Source: Hungatella sp. UBA3048 (GTDB lineage: Bacteria > Bacillota > Clostridia > Lachnospirales > Lachnospiraceae). From it: a DNA stretch of 64,000 bases. The translations under genes and the position numbers were made by a program. Shown here piece by piece: positions 34,383 through 44,186 of this stretch. The notes below the pieces were generated by a model. That model had not been told where the DNA came from. It saw only the letters and a program-made list of their open reading frames with translations, and did no database searches. How positions within the stretch are numbered: the first letter of the stretch is position 1; each line of letters starts with the position of its first letter. The stretch is from contig DFCS01000007.1 in NCBI GenBank assembly GCA_002367105.1, positions 17,113-81,112 on the forward strand, read 5' to 3'.

Positions 34383-35825
34383 CTAAGAAATATACGTGAG
34401 TGGAATCCGTACGGTAAATGTAGCTCCCTCGCCCTCTTTGCTCTGAAGCTTCAATGCCCCCTGATGCATCAGCACGATTTTTTTTGTAATGGAAAGACCA
34501 AGGCCTGTGCCTCCTGTTTCTCTGGATCTGGCCTTATCCACCCGGTAAAACCGTTCAAACACATGCTCCTGGAACTCTTCCGAGATCCCGATTCCGGAAT
34601 CAGCCACCTTTACGTAAAAAAACTTATGGTCCGCATCAAGGGTCACCCGGACCCAGCCGCCTTCCACATTGTATTTGATGGCATTCTCCACCAGATTGCT
34701 TAAAGCCAGGGACAGCTTCATCTCATCCACATCGGCAGTGACCTCCCGGATGCTTTCAAAGGTAAGCTCCACATTGCGTTTCCCGGCTATGGGGCGCAGC
34801 CTTTTTAAGATAAGCTCCATCAGTCCGTTGATATTCACTTGGGCAATGTTTAAATTTCCCCCAGCAGTCTTGTCCATACGGACCAAAGAAAGCAGGTCAT
34901 CAATGATTTTATTTTCCCGCTCAATTTCATCGGATATATCACTTAAAAATTCCCGGTAAAGATCCGCCGGAACATCTTCCATCCCTATCAGGGAATCAGC
35001 TAACACCCGTATGGACGTGATCGGGGTCTTCAGTTCATGGGAAACATTCGACACGAATTCTTCCCTGGACTGGTCCACTGCCTTTAGTTTCTTTAACGTC
35101 AGGTTAATGGTTTCCGTGATCTGCATGGTTTCCTTATAAGCATAGGGGCTTATGTTCTCGTCCATATCTCCTTCTGCCGCTCTGTTTAACGTCCGCTGCA
35201 GCTCCCGGAAGGGCTTCATCAAAAGCTTTGCAAGAAAAACTACAACGATGGACAGAACGGAAAAGATCATAAGCTGAAGAAACGCTCCCTTATCCGATAC
35301 CATGGTGACCCGGTTCAGCAAATCCTCCGTGGATGCCGTCACTATCATAACCCCGGCAATTTCCTTTTCCTGGCTATTGGAATAAATGGGAATTGTTAAC
35401 GCCGAATAATGTTTATCCGTATTATATTTGCTGCTGTTTTCTCCGTCAAAGCAGCGGAGTACCTCCTCAGATATATTGAGCTTTCCAACAGAAAGGGAAA
35501 AGGTATCGCTGATGATCCTGAAATTTCTGTTTACCACCACGATCCGTCCATTGAACATATCTGCTTTTACTGACATTTCATTATCCAAAAGAGGGTCCCT
35601 TGGCTCCATGGTCAGGTACCCGATCCTTGTCATCTTGTTGCTTAAAATCCAACACTGGTTTTGGATGTCCTGCATTCTGGACTCAATGAGGTTCTGCCGA
35701 TAAGTACCCAGCATGACTGAATTCTGGATAAATACCGGTATGATTCCAACCACCAGAAGGGCAATGATTAAGGTGACCCGCAGACTTATGGCATGTTTCT
35801 GATTAAAAAGCTTTACCTGGAACAT
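34383..35825 (-). CDS. Sensor histidine kinase (PhoR/WalK type)
   Basis: A 480-residue membrane kinase. It has a membrane segment near 15-35, an extracellular sensing region to about 185, a second membrane segment, HAMP (about 205-260), a phospho-acceptor domain with His in VSNVSHELKTPI, and the ATPase domain with NLVENAIKYN, VADSGIGI and GTGLGLSITKK. No response regulator gene is adjacent: degV and then the exporter gene lie upstream. In related genomes a kinase beside GerMN-ComEC normally has an upstream regulator, as far as I recall, so this one may be an orphan. GGAGGTG precedes the start. Confidence 0.93.
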   Translation of the reverse strand: MFQVKLFNQKHAISLRVTLIIALLVVGIIPVFIQNSVMLGTYRQNLIESRMQDIQNQCWILSNKMTRIGYLTMEPRDPLLDNEMSVKADMFNGRIVVVNRNFRIISDTFSLSVGKLNISEEVLRCFDGENSSKYNTDKHYSALTIPIYSNSQEKEIAGVMIVTASTEDLLNRVTMVSDKGAFLQLMIFSVLSIVVVFLAKLLMKPFRELQRTLNRAAEGDMDENISPYAYKETMQITETINLTLKKLKAVDQSREEFVSNVSHELKTPITSIRVLADSLIGMEDVPADLYREFLSDISDEIERENKIIDDLLSLVRMDKTAGGNLNIAQVNINGLMELILKRLRPIAGKRNVELTFESIREVTADVDEMKLSLALSNLVENAIKYNVEGGWVRVTLDADHKFFYVKVADSGIGISEEFQEHVFERFYRVDKARSRETGGTGLGLSITKKIVLMHQGALKLQSKEGEGATFTVRIPLTYIS

Positions 35826-35852
35826 GTCCCTGCACCTCCAACCTTATTTCCG

Positions 35853-36719
35853 TCATACATCCAGCCTTTTCGTACATGCAATGGCCAGTGCTCCCGGTCC
35901 AATGTGGCAGGATACGCTTAAAGAAAGATTGTCCACGTAGATTTCTCCGGTCTTTGGAAAAATCTCCTCCAGCTCCTTCTTAAATTCCATGGCAGCCGCT
36001 TCACTATTGGTATGGGCAATGGCAATACCGGTACGGATTCCTTCCGGATCTCCAAACCGCTCCTCCATATCTTTTTTCGCAGCTGTAATCATCATGGTTT
36101 TGGCCTGCTTCATGGTTCTTGCCTTGGCGAAGGCGTCCAGCTTCTCTCCCTGAATGGTAAGAACCGGTTTAATCCTTAAAAATGTACCCAAAAGAGCCGC
36201 TGCCTGAGTGATCCTTCCGCCCTTTTTTAAATATTCCAGCGTATCCAGGGTAATATAAATGGTAGATTCCATTTTCGTCTCTTCCAGCTTTTCCTTAATG
36301 GCAGCTGCAGTCATTCCATCATCTGCCATTCTCTTCGCTTCCATCACTGACTGTCTTTGCGTGACAGAGATCCTCTGGTTATTGACGACAAACACCTTTC
36401 CCTCGTAATCATCCGCCAGCATTAGAGCAGTCTGACAGGCACTGCTCAATCCGCTGGACATGGGAATGTGTACAACTTCCTCATATTCTTCTAACAGCCT
36501 GTTCCACAGATCCAGAAGATCGGCCGGAGATGGCTGAGAGGTGGAAATGTCCACCCCTTCCTCCAGCTTTTCATAGAAATCCTTCTGTGTCAGGCTGATA
36601 TCCTCATAAAACGTTTCCTCTGCCATCATAAATGGCATGGGTACTACGTAAATCCCAGCTTCCTCGCCCTGTCTTTGGGTGATTCCGCTGTTACTGTCTG
36701 TTACTATCGCTACTTTCAT
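35853..36719 (-). CDS. DegV-family fatty-acid-binding protein
   Basis: DegV/FakB proteins bind a fatty acid and present it to the kinase FakA for activation; others are of unknown ligand. The 288 residues include VAIVTDSNSGIT at the start, the STSQPSPADLL loop, IPMSSGLSSACQTA, the TLEYLKKGGRI motif and LSVSCHIGPGALAI near the end, all typical. No fakA/dak gene is in the window. AAGGAG lies before the ATG. It is the first gene of the block ending at the AI-2E gene. Confidence 0.93.
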   Translation of the reverse strand: MKVAIVTDSNSGITQRQGEEAGIYVVPMPFMMAEETFYEDISLTQKDFYEKLEEGVDISTSQPSPADLLDLWNRLLEEYEEVVHIPMSSGLSSACQTALMLADDYEGKVFVVNNQRISVTQRQSVMEAKRMADDGMTAAAIKEKLEETKMESTIYITLDTLEYLKKGGRITQAAALLGTFLRIKPVLTIQGEKLDAFAKARTMKQAKTMMITAAKKDMEERFGDPEGIRTGIAIAHTNSEAAAMEFKKELEEIFPKTGEIYVDNLSLSVSCHIGPGALAIACTKRLDV

Positions 36720-36735
36720 TTCTGTTCTCCTTCAT

Positions 36736-36935
36736 TTCCGTAAGCAATGAGCCAGGCGCAGGAATGCTTGCATTGATGCATCCGGCGAATGCTGCGAGGG
36801 TCAAAAAGTTTTCAGCTTGCTGGGGACTTTTTGACTTCCGTAAGCAATGAGCCAGGCGCGTAATGCTTGCATTGATGCATCCGGCGAATGCTGCGGAGAT
36901 CAAATCCCTCATAGCCTGCTGCACGGTATTTGACT
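36736..36935. repeat. 100-bp tandem intergenic repeat with hairpins
   Basis: Two copies (36736-36835 and 36836-36935). Each has a nearly identical part of about 65 bases (starting TTCCGTAAGCAATGAGCCAG) and a hairpin part that differs in sequence. The first copy's hairpin has 10-bp arms GTCAAAAAGT / ACTTTTTGAC (36800-36835); the second has a shorter TCAAAT/ATTTGA stem (36900-36933). The loops share GCARGCT when read on the minus strand. It lies between degV and the exporter. An open frame across it is an artefact of the repeat. Confidence 0.85.
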
Positions 36936-38712
36936 ACCTTGTCAGGGCAGCCTGTTCTTCTTCACCCGCAGACGTATAAAGCTGATAATACATTCCCCGC
37001 TTTAAAAGCAGCTCCTCATGATTTCCCTCTTCCACAATATTACTGTCAGAAAGTACCAGTATCCGGTCCGCATTCTGGATCGTGGTAAGGCGGTGGGCAA
37101 TGGTCAGTGTTGTGCGGCCTACTGCCAGACGTTCCAGGGACTGGTTAACCAGATGCTCGCTCTCGTTATCAAGAGCAGAGGTAGCTTCATCAAGAATCAG
37201 CACCTGAGGATTTTTAAGAAATACTCTGGCAATGCTGATGCGCTGCTTTTGTCCTCCTGAAAGCTTTACACCCCGCTCTCCCACATAAGTACTGTAGCCA
37301 TCCTTAAGTCCTGTTATGAATTCGTGAGCTCCTGCCAGCTTTGCAGCCTGGATCACTTCCTCCTTGGAAGCTCCGGGGCGGCCGTATTCAATATTTTCAA
37401 AAACCGTTCCCGAAAACAGATACACATCCTGCTGCACCACGCCTACGGTGCTTCTTAAGCTTTCTAAGGTCACATTCCTGATATCCTGGCCGTCAATGAG
37501 GATCTCACCCTCCGTCGGATCATAGAAGCGTGGTATCAGGTTGCACAACGTTGTCTTTCCGCCTCCGGAAGGTCCAACAAGAGCCACCTTTTCTCCCTTT
37601 TTGATATCAAGGTTTATGCTGCTCAGCACCGGATTATGGTCATCCGGATATTCAAAGGATACCTGATGAAAGGTAATATTTCCTTTTACATCGTGAAGAG
37701 GCTTTGCTCCTTCTTCATCAAAGATATCTACACTGGCATCCATTAACTCCATAAAACGTTCGACTCCGGTTATTCCTCTCTGGAACTGTTCCGCAAATTC
37801 TATGATCCTGCGGATTGTTGCCAGAAGTGTGGTCACATACAGGGTGTAAGCCACCAGATCCCCGGGCTCGATCAGTCCCTTAATCATGAATATGCCGCCT
37901 GCAACGATGACCACCACATACATCAGACCGTCAAACATCCGGATGGTATTCTGGAAAGCAGCCATATACTTATAGGTTTTCCGTTTAATCTCCAGGAATT
38001 CCAGATTGTCCCGGTTGAATTTTTCAATTTCGATTTTTTCGTTGGCAAACGCCCGGACTACCCGGTTTCCAAGAAGGCTGTCCTCGATCCTGGCGTTCAG
38101 CTCCCCGATGTGGTTTCTTTGATGTTTAAACGCCTTCCTCACCTGTAAGTTAAAGTAGGTACAGGATACCGCCATAACCGGAATCAGGAGGAAAATGATA
38201 AGGGTCAGGGGAAGATTGATTCCCGCAAGTATAATAAAAGATACCACCGTCTTTAAGAAGGCAATGAAAAATTCCTCCGGACAGTGGTGGGCAAACTCCG
38301 TCACGTCAAATAAGTCGCTGGTGATCCGGGACATGATCTGCCCAACCTTTGTATTGTTAAAATAATTATCCGACAGCTTCTGCAGATGTGCAAATGCATC
38401 CTGTCTCATATCAGTCTCAATTGCCGCTCCCATAACATGACCAGTGTAAGCCATATAGAAGCTGGCCATTCCGTCTATGATCCTGAGACCAAAATAAAGG
38501 GCACCGATCCCGATGATCGTACGAATTGTAAGGGATGTTATATCTCTTAATCCCTGATTGGTAATATAACGTAAGATCAAAGGCAATACCATCTCACAGA
38601 TGGTGGTAAGCGATGCACAGAATAAATCCATGGCCATAACTTTGGTATATTTTTTATAGTAGGGCACAAAGCGTTTTAACAATGTGCCCGTTTTCATCTC
38701 ATTTTGTTTCAT
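36934..38712 (-). CDS. ABC exporter, fused membrane and ATPase domains (MsbA/LmrA type)
   Basis: A 592-residue half-transporter. Residues 1 to about 320 form the six-helix membrane domain, and 345-580 the ATPase: Walker A GPSGGGKTTL, Q-loop VGVVQQDVYL, signature LSGGQKQR, Walker B VLILDEATS, and H-loop TIAHRLTT. It probably works as a homodimer, as no second ABC gene is near. The substrate is unknown; lipid or drug export is usual. It lies eight bases after the unrecognised 415-residue gene, so the two are co-transcribed. Confidence 0.93.
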   Translation of the reverse strand: MKQNEMKTGTLLKRFVPYYKKYTKVMAMDLFCASLTTICEMVLPLILRYITNQGLRDITSLTIRTIIGIGALYFGLRIIDGMASFYMAYTGHVMGAAIETDMRQDAFAHLQKLSDNYFNNTKVGQIMSRITSDLFDVTEFAHHCPEEFFIAFLKTVVSFIILAGINLPLTLIIFLLIPVMAVSCTYFNLQVRKAFKHQRNHIGELNARIEDSLLGNRVVRAFANEKIEIEKFNRDNLEFLEIKRKTYKYMAAFQNTIRMFDGLMYVVVIVAGGIFMIKGLIEPGDLVAYTLYVTTLLATIRRIIEFAEQFQRGITGVERFMELMDASVDIFDEEGAKPLHDVKGNITFHQVSFEYPDDHNPVLSSINLDIKKGEKVALVGPSGGGKTTLCNLIPRFYDPTEGEILIDGQDIRNVTLESLRSTVGVVQQDVYLFSGTVFENIEYGRPGASKEEVIQAAKLAGAHEFITGLKDGYSTYVGERGVKLSGGQKQRISIARVFLKNPQVLILDEATSALDNESEHLVNQSLERLAVGRTTLTIAHRLTTIQNADRILVLSDSNIVEEGNHEELLLKRGMYYQLYTSAGEEEQAALTR

Positions 38713-38720
38713 ATAATCCT

Positions 38721-39968
38721 CTACTCTGTAATCTTAATATTTTTAATAAGCCCCAAAGCCCAATCTCTTTCTCCCGGCTTTCTGCTAATAATATTAATGT
38801 TCATACGCTGCTCCTTGTAAAGCACCTGTGCGGACATCCCATAAAGGACTTCCCCTTGCTTCTCCTCCGGTTCATAAAAAGCAACCCGTGCTTTGGCCTT
38901 ATCTACGTCAAAATCCACGATTTCCGGCCCTTTCCCCTGCTCAAACCACTGCTTCTTAAACTCGGCCTTACGCCCTTCAAAAACTGCTGCATAGATGTAA
39001 TAATCATGGCCTCCATACCCTTTTCCGTCATAGTAATGGTCCATGCTGCCGCTATTTAACTCATCATAAAGAAAATTTCCCGGAATCCCAAAGCTCATAT
39101 TGCCGATCTTTCGGTAAACCAGATGCCTTCTGCATCCAATGGAAACCTCCTCCGGCAAAGATGCCACGCCTTCTAAATCCACAGGAATATGGCCGTCAAG
39201 GCTGCATACCTCCAAATACTCCTTCTTGGGGAAGGGAAGCCTGCGGTCCATGGAAAGCGACGTTTCAAGGAACTCGATAATTTGCTGGTTTACCTGCTCA
39301 TCCTGCCTGCTGCGGGCCGACGGCATGAAATAACAGAACTGGTGAAGAAGGACCATGGCACTGTTTCTGTAATAATAAGCATCCATCTCCAATTCATTCC
39401 ATACAAAAAAATCCCTGGCAAATGCAACGCCTATACCAGAATGCATCATCCCTTTTATCTCTTTAAAAGAAAATGACCGAATATGGGTGACCAGTTTCCC
39501 CTCCTGACGATCCGGGATATAATAGACCGCAGGCCAGCAAAACATGTATTCCCCATCCTCGCTCCATCCGGATACCAGCTTCATAAGATCAGAAAACCAC
39601 TGGTAAAAGTACTTCTGTCTCATGGCAAGAAAGTCCCTCTTTATATAATATCCGGTCCTGTCCTCGAGCCTGAGCCTAAGCTTTTCTTTTTTTGCCAGCC
39701 GCTCCAGAAAATCGATGGCTGCCGCATGGAAGCCAGGGCCGGCAATGTTCGTCTGACTCTCTCCCTGAAGTTTGCTTTTGCTCCACTTAAACCAGACATA
39801 GCCTTCCTGGCATAGCTGTACAATCAAAAATCCTTCGATCCGAAAACAGCGGTACCCCATTTCCTTTGCCAGCTCTTTTGCCATACCTTCCGCTGACTGG
39901 CCATTCCAGACTATTCCTGAAAATATTTTTTTCTTTGGCTCCAAAGAAAATCTGATTCGAATACTCAT
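38721..39968 (-). CDS. Unrecognised 415-residue protein
   Basis: No family is recognised. The protein is soluble in appearance: no signal peptide or membrane segment, rich in Tyr, Trp and Phe, with regions such as LEDRTGYYIKRDFLAMRQKY, YMFCWPAVYYIPDRQEGKL and a C-terminal MNINIISRKPGERDWALGLI. A CWPAVYY segment and GHDYYIYAAVFEGRKAEFKK suggest several beta strands. The ABC exporter gene follows after eight bases, so a role with that exporter is possible. The start at 39968 (ATG) has only a moderate ribosome site. Confidence 0.8.
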   Translation of the reverse strand: MSIRIRFSLEPKKKIFSGIVWNGQSAEGMAKELAKEMGYRCFRIEGFLIVQLCQEGYVWFKWSKSKLQGESQTNIAGPGFHAAAIDFLERLAKKEKLRLRLEDRTGYYIKRDFLAMRQKYFYQWFSDLMKLVSGWSEDGEYMFCWPAVYYIPDRQEGKLVTHIRSFSFKEIKGMMHSGIGVAFARDFFVWNELEMDAYYYRNSAMVLLHQFCYFMPSARSRQDEQVNQQIIEFLETSLSMDRRLPFPKKEYLEVCSLDGHIPVDLEGVASLPEEVSIGCRRHLVYRKIGNMSFGIPGNFLYDELNSGSMDHYYDGKGYGGHDYYIYAAVFEGRKAEFKKQWFEQGKGPEIVDFDVDKAKARVAFYEPEEKQGEVLYGMSAQVLYKEQRMNINIISRKPGERDWALGLIKNIKITE

Positions 39969-40110
39969 CTGAAACCCTTCCTAAGATATCTTTCTCTATT
40001 CTATCTTATTTTCATTAGAAATGGAAGCATAAAAAAAATATGGACGAATTTAATTTACAGTTTACATAAAGTAAGCCTGCTGCCATCGGATAGGAGAGGT
40101 TATTTCGTAT

Positions 40111-40160
40111 ACAAAAATGAGGGCTGCCCAGCACAATCACTGGAAAGCCCTTATTTTTGG
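40111..40160 (-). terminator. Terminator of gpmI
   Basis: Long arms (about 40112-40131 and 40140-40160: CAAAAATGAGGGCT with AAGCCCTTATTTTTG, and an inner CCAG/CTGG) form a hairpin 11 bases after the gpmI stop, with ATTTTTG at the exit on the minus strand and T-runs on both strands. Confidence 0.85.
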
Positions 40161-40171
40161 CATAATTAAAC

Positions 40172-41710
40172 TCATTTCACGAGTAATGATTTTCCTGTCA
40201 TCTCTTTTGGCTGTTTTAATCCCATCAGTTCAATCAGGGTTGGAGCGATATCTGCAAGGCAGCCGCCTTCTCTTAATTTATAAGCCGGGTCAGCATTTAC
40301 CAGGACAAACGGTACCGGATTGGTGGTATGGGCGGTAAATGGTTCTCCTGTCTCATAATCCAAAAGCTGTTCTGCATTTCCATGATCAGCGCAGATGAAC
40401 AGAATTCCCTCCGTTTCCTTGATCGCCTCAACGGTTCTTCCTACACAAGTGTCCACAGTTTCAATCGCCTTAATGGCTGCGTCTTCAATTCCCGTATGTC
40501 CAACCATATCAGGGTTTGCAAAGTTTATGATGATCACATCATATTTTCCTGATTTGATCGCCTCTACCAGCTTATCGCATACAATGGGAGCGCTCATTTC
40601 AGGCTGCAGGTCATAGGTGGCAACCTTTGGAGAAGGAACCAGGATCCTGTCCTCTCCCTTATTCGGCTCTTCCACTCCGCCGTTAAAGAAAAAGGTTACA
40701 TGCGCATACTTTTCAGTTTCAGCAATTCTGGCCTGTGTCATGTTGTTCTGAGCCAAAAATTCGCCAAAGGTATTTGTAATGGATTCTTTCTTGAAAGCAA
40801 CCAGCTTGTTTTTAATGGTTTCATCGTAATCCGTAAAGCATACATAGGTCAGGTTTAAGCGCTTTTCTCTTGGAAATCCCTTAAACTCATCATCGCAGAA
40901 TGCTCTCGTTATTTCTCTTGCCCGGTCAGGACGGAAGTTAAAGAATATCACGGAATCACCGTCTTTCACCGTAGCCAATGGTTTTCCAGCCTCTGTCACA
41001 ACAAATGGCTCCACAAACTCATCGTTAACCCCTTTGTCATAGGAAGCCTGGATTCCGGCAGCTGCCGATTCCGCATGGATTCCTTCTCCCTTTGCCAGGG
41101 CATTGTATGCCCGTTCCACACGGTCCCAGCGGTTATCTCTGTCCATTGCATAGTAGCGGCCCATGACCGATGCCACTTTACCTATACCGATCTCCTTCAT
41201 CTTTGCTTCTAATGCTTCCACAAAGCTCTTTCCGGAAGCCGGAGGCGTGTCACGTCCATCTAAGAAGCAATGAACATAAACCTTATCAAGGCCGTTTCTC
41301 TTTGCCAGTTCTAACAGGCCGTAAATATGGGTGTTGTGGCTGTGAACTCCGCCGTCGGATACCAGGCCCCACATATGAAGGGCTGATCCGGATTTCTTAC
41401 AGTTTTCCACTGCCTGTAAAAATTCTGCCACCTCAAAAAAGTCACCGTCTTCTATGGACTTTGTAATCCTGGTAAGCTCCTGATATACTATACGGCCTGC
41501 GCCCATATTTAAATGCCCTACTTCTGAGTTTCCCATCTGTCCGTCAGGAAGGCCAACTGCCAGTCCGCTGGCGTTTCCTTTCACAAATGGGTACTGGCTC
41601 ATAAGCTGATCCATGATCGGGGTCTTGCCTTCACAAACAGCGTTATGGTCGCAGTTATCATTTAATCCATAACCATCAAGTATCATTAATACAATCGGTT
41701 TTCTGCTCAT
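40172..41710 (-). CDS. gpmI: Phosphoglycerate mutase, cofactor-independent
   Basis: Interconverts 3- and 2-phosphoglycerate in glycolysis, using two manganese ions and a phospho-serine. The 512-residue length is normal. [10 protein letters not shown] gives the first metal Asp; the catalytic serine is in [17 protein letters not shown]; the C-terminal metal site has [12 protein letters not shown] and [14 protein letters not shown] precedes the start. It has its own promoter, separate from tpiA. Confidence 0.97.
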   Translation of the reverse strand: MSRKPIVLMILDGYGLNDNCDHNAVCEGKTPIMDQLMSQYPFVKGNASGLAVGLPDGQMGNSEVGHLNMGAGRIVYQELTRITKSIEDGDFFEVAEFLQAVENCKKSGSALHMWGLVSDGGVHSHNTHIYGLLELAKRNGLDKVYVHCFLDGRDTPPASGKSFVEALEAKMKEIGIGKVASVMGRYYAMDRDNRWDRVERAYNALAKGEGIHAESAAAGIQASYDKGVNDEFVEPFVVTEAGKPLATVKDGDSVIFFNFRPDRAREITRAFCDDEFKGFPREKRLNLTYVCFTDYDETIKNKLVAFKKESITNTFGEFLAQNNMTQARIAETEKYAHVTFFFNGGVEEPNKGEDRILVPSPKVATYDLQPEMSAPIVCDKLVEAIKSGKYDVIIINFANPDMVGHTGIEDAAIKAIETVDTCVGRTVEAIKETEGILFICADHGNAEQLLDYETGEPFTAHTTNPVPFVLVNADPAYKLREGGCLADIAPTLIELMGLKQPKEMTGKSLLVK

Positions 41711-41825
41711 AACTAGTTCTCCTTTTTCTCTTCTTCGTTCTATTGTAATAGAAGCATCTTACATCTATATCGTTATGCCTCATAAGCGTGGGAAATCTTA
41801 AAGAAATCATTGTCTCACAGTATAT

Positions 41826-41854
41826 ATTTTACATGATTTGCCCATTTCTTGCAA
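41826..41854 (-). promoter_or_regulatory. Promoter of gpmI
   Basis: On the minus strand -35 TTGCAA (41849-41854), 17-base spacer, -10 TAAAAT (41826-41831), about 115 bases upstream of gpmI and after the tpiA terminator. Nothing else is recognised in the 41711-41958 gap. Confidence 0.65.
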
Positions 41855-41907
41855 CCGGTGAATGATGAAATAATAACCAGACTCCGGTACCCGCTTTTAC
41901 TATGAGG

Positions 41908-41951
41908 AAAAAGCTGCCGTCCCCACCATTTAAGGAAGGGGCAGCAGCTTT
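41908..41951 (-). terminator. Terminator of tpiA
   Basis: AAAAGCTGC...CCCC pairs with GGGG...GCAGCTTTT across a short loop, followed on the minus strand by TTTTT. It starts eight bases after the tpiA stop codon. Confidence 0.9.
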
Positions 41952-41958
41952 TACCCAC

Positions 41959-42711
41959 TTATTTGTTGTAATTTACGATCTTACCAAACTCCGGTTTTAA
42001 GGAAGCACCGCCAACCAGGCCACCGTCAATGTCAGGCTGTGCAAATAATTCCGGTGCACTTGCTGCAGATACGGAACCGCCATACTGGATGCGGATGGCT
42101 TCTGCTGTTGCTTCGTCATAGATTTCAGCGATGCATTTACGGATTGCGCCGCAAACCTCCTGCGCCTGCTCGGTTGTTGCAACTTTTCCGGTACCGATTG
42201 CCCAGATCGGCTCATAAGCGATAACCGCATTAGCCGCATTCTCTGCCGGCACATTTAAGAAACCGATCTTAATCTGCTGGCGGATCCAGTCAAGAGTGAT
42301 TCCCTGTTCTCTCTGGGTCAGTGTTTCTCCGCAGCAGACAATGGGGGTGATGCCGTATTCAAAGGCTTTTAAAACCTTTTTGTTTACGGTTTCATCTGAT
42401 TCCGCAAAGTATTCCCTTCTTTCGGAATGGCCGATTACCACGTATTTCACGCCTGCGTCTTTTAACATAGCGGGAGAAATCTCTCCGGTGTAAGCTCCTT
42501 TATCCTCATAGTACATATTTTCAGCACCAATGTGAATATTGGTTCCCTTAGCAGCTTCAATTGCCGGTATAATGTCAATAGCCGGTACGCAGAAAATAAC
42601 GTCTACCTCATCATTTGCCACCAGAGGCTTTAATGTATTCACCAGTTCAACCGCTTCGGTTGGGGTCATATTCATCTTCCAGTTACCTGCAATAATTTTC
42701 TTTCTGGACAT
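41959..42711 (-). CDS. tpiA: Triose-phosphate isomerase
   Basis: Interconverts dihydroxyacetone phosphate and glyceraldehyde-3-phosphate. The 250 residues form a TIM barrel with Asn-x-Lys in AGNWKMN (Lys12), catalytic His in VIGHSERRE, catalytic Glu in [11 protein letters not shown], and the phosphate loop YGGSVSAAS. It follows pgk with a structured 105-base gap and ends in a strong terminator. Confidence 0.97.
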   Translation of the reverse strand: MSRKKIIAGNWKMNMTPTEAVELVNTLKPLVANDEVDVIFCVPAIDIIPAIEAAKGTNIHIGAENMYYEDKGAYTGEISPAMLKDAGVKYVVIGHSERREYFAESDETVNKKVLKAFEYGITPIVCCGETLTQREQGITLDWIRQQIKIGFLNVPAENAANAVIAYEPIWAIGTGKVATTEQAQEVCGAIRKCIAEIYDEATAEAIRIQYGGSVSAASAPELFAQPDIDGGLVGGASLKPEFGKIVNYNK

Positions 42712-42740
42712 AGTATCAACCTTCCTTTATGTTTGTCATT

Positions 42741-42796
42741 CAGAAGACCGGGATCTTCTGTTTGCAAGGCCCGGACAGTCATTCTTTGTCCGGGCC
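42741..42796. other. Two hairpins between pgk and tpiA
   Basis: CAGAAGA/TCTTCTG (42741-42760) and a very stable 10-bp GGCCCGGACA/TGTCCGGGCC (42768-42796). On the minus strand no T-run follows, so these are more likely mRNA processing or stability structures than terminators. Confidence 0.6.
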
Positions 42797-42816
42797 GGTA
42801 TCGTAAGTCGAATTTC

Positions 42817-44028
42817 TTATTTATTATCTGCTGCAGCAACGCCTGGCAGTTCCTTGCCTTCTAAGAATTCCAGAGAAGCGCCTCCGCCTGTAGAGATATG
42901 GGTCATCTTGTCAGCAAAACCAAGTCTCTTAACCGCATTTACGGAGTCACCGCCTCCGATTACCGTAGTTGCATCAGAAAGCTCTGCAACTGCACGGCAT
43001 ACCTCTAAAGTACCTTCTGCAAAATTAGAGAATTCAAATACGCCCATCGGTCCGTTCCAAACAACAGTCTTGGCGCCCTTTAAAGCATCCTTGAAAAGTT
43101 CAATTGATTTAGGTCCGATATCAAATCCTGACCAGCCTGGATCAATCTCGCTTACTACCTTTCTTTCTGTATCATTAGAAAACTCCTTGCCTTCTAAGTT
43201 ATCTACAGGAAGCAGCAGCTTTACGCCCTTATCCTCTGCCTTTTTAATCATCTCTAAAGCATAGTCAAGCTTATCTTCCTCACATAAGGAATTTCCGATC
43301 TCCTTGCCCTGAGCCTTTGCAAAGGTATAAGCCATGCCTCCGCCGATGATCAAAGTATCAACCTTATCAAGCAGGTTATTGATAACATTGATCTTATCGG
43401 AAACCTTTGCTCCACCCAGGATTGCCACGAAAGGACGTACTGGATTCTCAACTGCCTGGCCCAGGAATTTGATTTCCTTTTCCATCAGGTAACCAACTAC
43501 ATTGGTTGTTGTATATTTGGTAACGCCTACATTGGAGCAGTGAGCCCTGTGAGCGGTACCGAATGCGTCGTTTACGAAAATGCCGTCGCAAAGGGAAGCC
43601 AGCTCTTTTGCATACTCATCTGCATTCTCATCCTTGCCGTACTTAGTCTCTTCCACTCTGTAACGGGTATTCTGAAGCAGCAGAACTTCTCCAGCCTTTA
43701 ATTCTTCAGCGATCTTTCTTGTCTCAGGACCTGTTACCTTTGGATCGTTTACAAATTTAACATCTACTCCAAGTCTTTCACTTAAAGCAGGAGCAACCGG
43801 TTCCAGAGACAACTCAGGAACAGGCTCACCCTTCGGCTTTCCTAAATGGGAACAAAGAATCACTTTTGCGCCCTGGTCCAATAATTTCTTAATCGTAGGA
43901 ACGGCTCCGTCAATACGGTTAAAGTTCTGAATCACTCCATCCTTTAACGGCACGTTAAAATCACATCTCACTAAAACTTTCTTTCCCTGTAATCCGGTTA
44001 AATCATCAACTGTTTTCTTATTAAGCAT
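42817..44028 (-). CDS. pgk: Phosphoglycerate kinase
   Basis: Transfers phosphate from 1,3-bisphosphoglycerate to ADP. The 403 residues have the signature [14 protein letters not shown] near the start, the SHLGKPKG block, and the nucleotide-binding [11 protein letters not shown] and [18 protein letters not shown] near the end. Length is normal. It comes after gap and before tpiA; a terminator stands between gap and pgk. Confidence 0.97.
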   Translation of the reverse strand: MLNKKTVDDLTGLQGKKVLVRCDFNVPLKDGVIQNFNRIDGAVPTIKKLLDQGAKVILCSHLGKPKGEPVPELSLEPVAPALSERLGVDVKFVNDPKVTGPETRKIAEELKAGEVLLLQNTRYRVEETKYGKDENADEYAKELASLCDGIFVNDAFGTAHRAHCSNVGVTKYTTTNVVGYLMEKEIKFLGQAVENPVRPFVAILGGAKVSDKINVINNLLDKVDTLIIGGGMAYTFAKAQGKEIGNSLCEEDKLDYALEMIKKAEDKGVKLLLPVDNLEGKEFSNDTERKVVSEIDPGWSGFDIGPKSIELFKDALKGAKTVVWNGPMGVFEFSNFAEGTLEVCRAVAELSDATTVIGGGDSVNAVKRLGFADKMTHISTGGGASLEFLEGKELPGVAAADNK

Positions 44029-44146
44029 ATTTCAATGCTCCTTTCCTATTTATTGCCCATGCTTTCCGGGCAGAGCCCACCCCGTTTTATCGGGTGTAAA
44101 GGGATACCTGTAAGGTGTTTCTTCATTCTTCAAGATTTATAAATAT

Positions 44147-44178
44147 AAAAGGCCCGGTCCATAACGACCGGACCCTTT
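44147..44178 (-). terminator. Terminator of gap
   Basis: AAGGCCCGGTC (44149-44159) pairs with GACCGGACCCTT (44166-44177) around a short loop, with CTTTTATATTT on the minus-strand exit. It begins about nine bases after the gap stop codon; reading-through would supply pgk and tpiA at a lower level. Confidence 0.85.
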
Positions 44179-44186
44179 GTGGATCA

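Noticed and set aside
36691..36924. 77-codon open frame with two AAFAGCINASI segments
   Set aside because: The frame comes from the 100-bp tandem intergenic repeat and runs into degV. It has no clear ribosome site, and the hairpin parts change freely.
40117..40338. Plus-strand frames inside gpmI and other glycolytic genes
   Set aside because: They are shadows of strongly conserved genes on the other strand and have no start signals of their own.
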